Source: an uncultured Actinomycetes bacterium | GTDB taxonomy: Bacteria; Actinomycetota; Actinomycetes; Mycobacteriales; Nakamurellaceae | NCBI GenBank assembly: GCA_937926105.1 | Contig: CALANS010000212.1 | Location: 186,001 to 250,000 of the forward strand | Direction: 5' to 3' | DNA: 64,000 nt | Shown: piece after piece, positions 63,797-64,000 of the stretch | How the letters are laid out: every line of letters begins with the position of its first letter | How positions within the stretch are numbered: the first letter of the stretch is position 1 | Notes under the pieces: generated by a model | What the model saw: the letters and a program-made list of their open reading frames with translations, nothing else | Databases searched by the model: none | Told to the model about the DNA's origin: nothing | Made by a program: the position numbers and the translations under genes

Positions 63797-64000
63797 ATGC
63801 CCAAGCTCAAGCCCAAGGAGAAGGCGTACTACGCGCACTTCTCCACGGCCGCGCACGCGGCGACGAGCGCAGCCGAGGCGGTGGCCGGACTGGCGCGCAA
63901 ACCCGCCGATCGGGCGTCAGCCGCCGAGCAACTGGCCGCGTTGGCGCAGGTGGCCGACACCGAGTACCGCTCCGTGCTGGATGCCTTGCACGCGAGCTTC
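63797..64000 (+). CDS. probable DUF47 (PhoU-like) protein, 3' end outside the window
   Basis: The first 68 codons begin MPKLKPKEKAYYAHFSTAA and continue with an Ala-rich helix and DTEYRSVLDALHASF, open to the last base. The pattern (a short basic start, an aromatic pair, then long helices) resembles DUF47 proteins, PhoU-like partners of Pit phosphate permeases. AAGGA lies about 8 bases before ATG 63797. A pit gene would be expected just beyond the window. Identification rests on a short piece. Confidence 0.55.
   Translation, partial: MPKLKPKEKAYYAHFSTAAHAATSAAEAVAGLARKPADRASAAEQLAALAQVADTEYRSVLDALHASF

Overview
The window is high-GC DNA from an actinobacterium (Actinomycetota). Four things point there: a SAM-IV riboswitch in front of metY-metX; a full-length fused fbiC (CofG plus CofH) for coenzyme F420; an F420-dependent glucose-6-phosphate dehydrogenase; and the eno / divIC(ftsB) / DUF501 housekeeping genes. 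Many starts are GTG and most operons use 4-base ATGA or GTGA overlaps. The sequence alone does not fix the genus. I saw no tRNA, rRNA, CRISPR array, transposase or integrase.

Layout. (1) 1-2.8 kb: methionine synthesis, with the cut-off SAM-IV riboswitch, metY and metX, closed by a perfect 16-bp hairpin. (2) 3.1-16.8 kb: a catabolic block on the + strand. It holds a GntR/FadR regulator, a branched-chain-type ABC importer (permeases, ATPases, binding lipoprotein), an LLM flavin/F420 oxidoreductase, a carbon-nitrogen hydrolase, a DUF2848 protein, a cupin, a three-subunit molybdenum hydroxylase and an Fgd-like F420 reductase. (3) 16.9-24.0 kb: a 2-hydroxyacid dehydrogenase, fbiC, a sulfotransferase-like gene and enolase. 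(4) 24.0-61.3 kb: about 37 kb of accessory catabolic genes sitting between eno and divIC, which are near neighbours in many actinobacteria. (5) 61.4-64 kb: divIC, DUF501, a beta-lactamase-fold protein that has lost its catalytic motifs, and the start of a probable DUF47 gene.

The 37-kb island holds two back-to-back molybdenum hydroxylases with two CoxG/SRPBCC proteins; a class II aldolase; a TcuA-like flavoprotein; two PuuE-like deacetylases, one with lost motifs; an asparaginase; an acyl-CoA ligase; an MDR reductase; a thioesterase; two isochorismatase-type amidases; an acyl-CoA dehydrogenase; an enoyl-CoA hydratase; a class III CoA transferase; an amidohydrolase; and three complete importers (SsuABC-type, Pot-type and TctABC). 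I infer a route for a nitrogen-containing, probably heterocyclic or amide-bearing carboxylate: hydroxylation by molybdenum enzymes, C-N bond hydrolysis, CoA activation, then beta-oxidation-like steps. The substrate is not known.

The most useful new observation is a shared operator, GYATRC-N4-GYATRC, at five promoters of the island (24188, 33451, 42724, 53210, 53366). At tctC it lies exactly between good -35 and -10 boxes. It ties the scattered units into one predicted regulon, most likely under the GntR protein at 40723. A different palindrome, AGT-N9-ACT, occurs at the promoter of the first cluster and in front of that cluster's own GntR gene.
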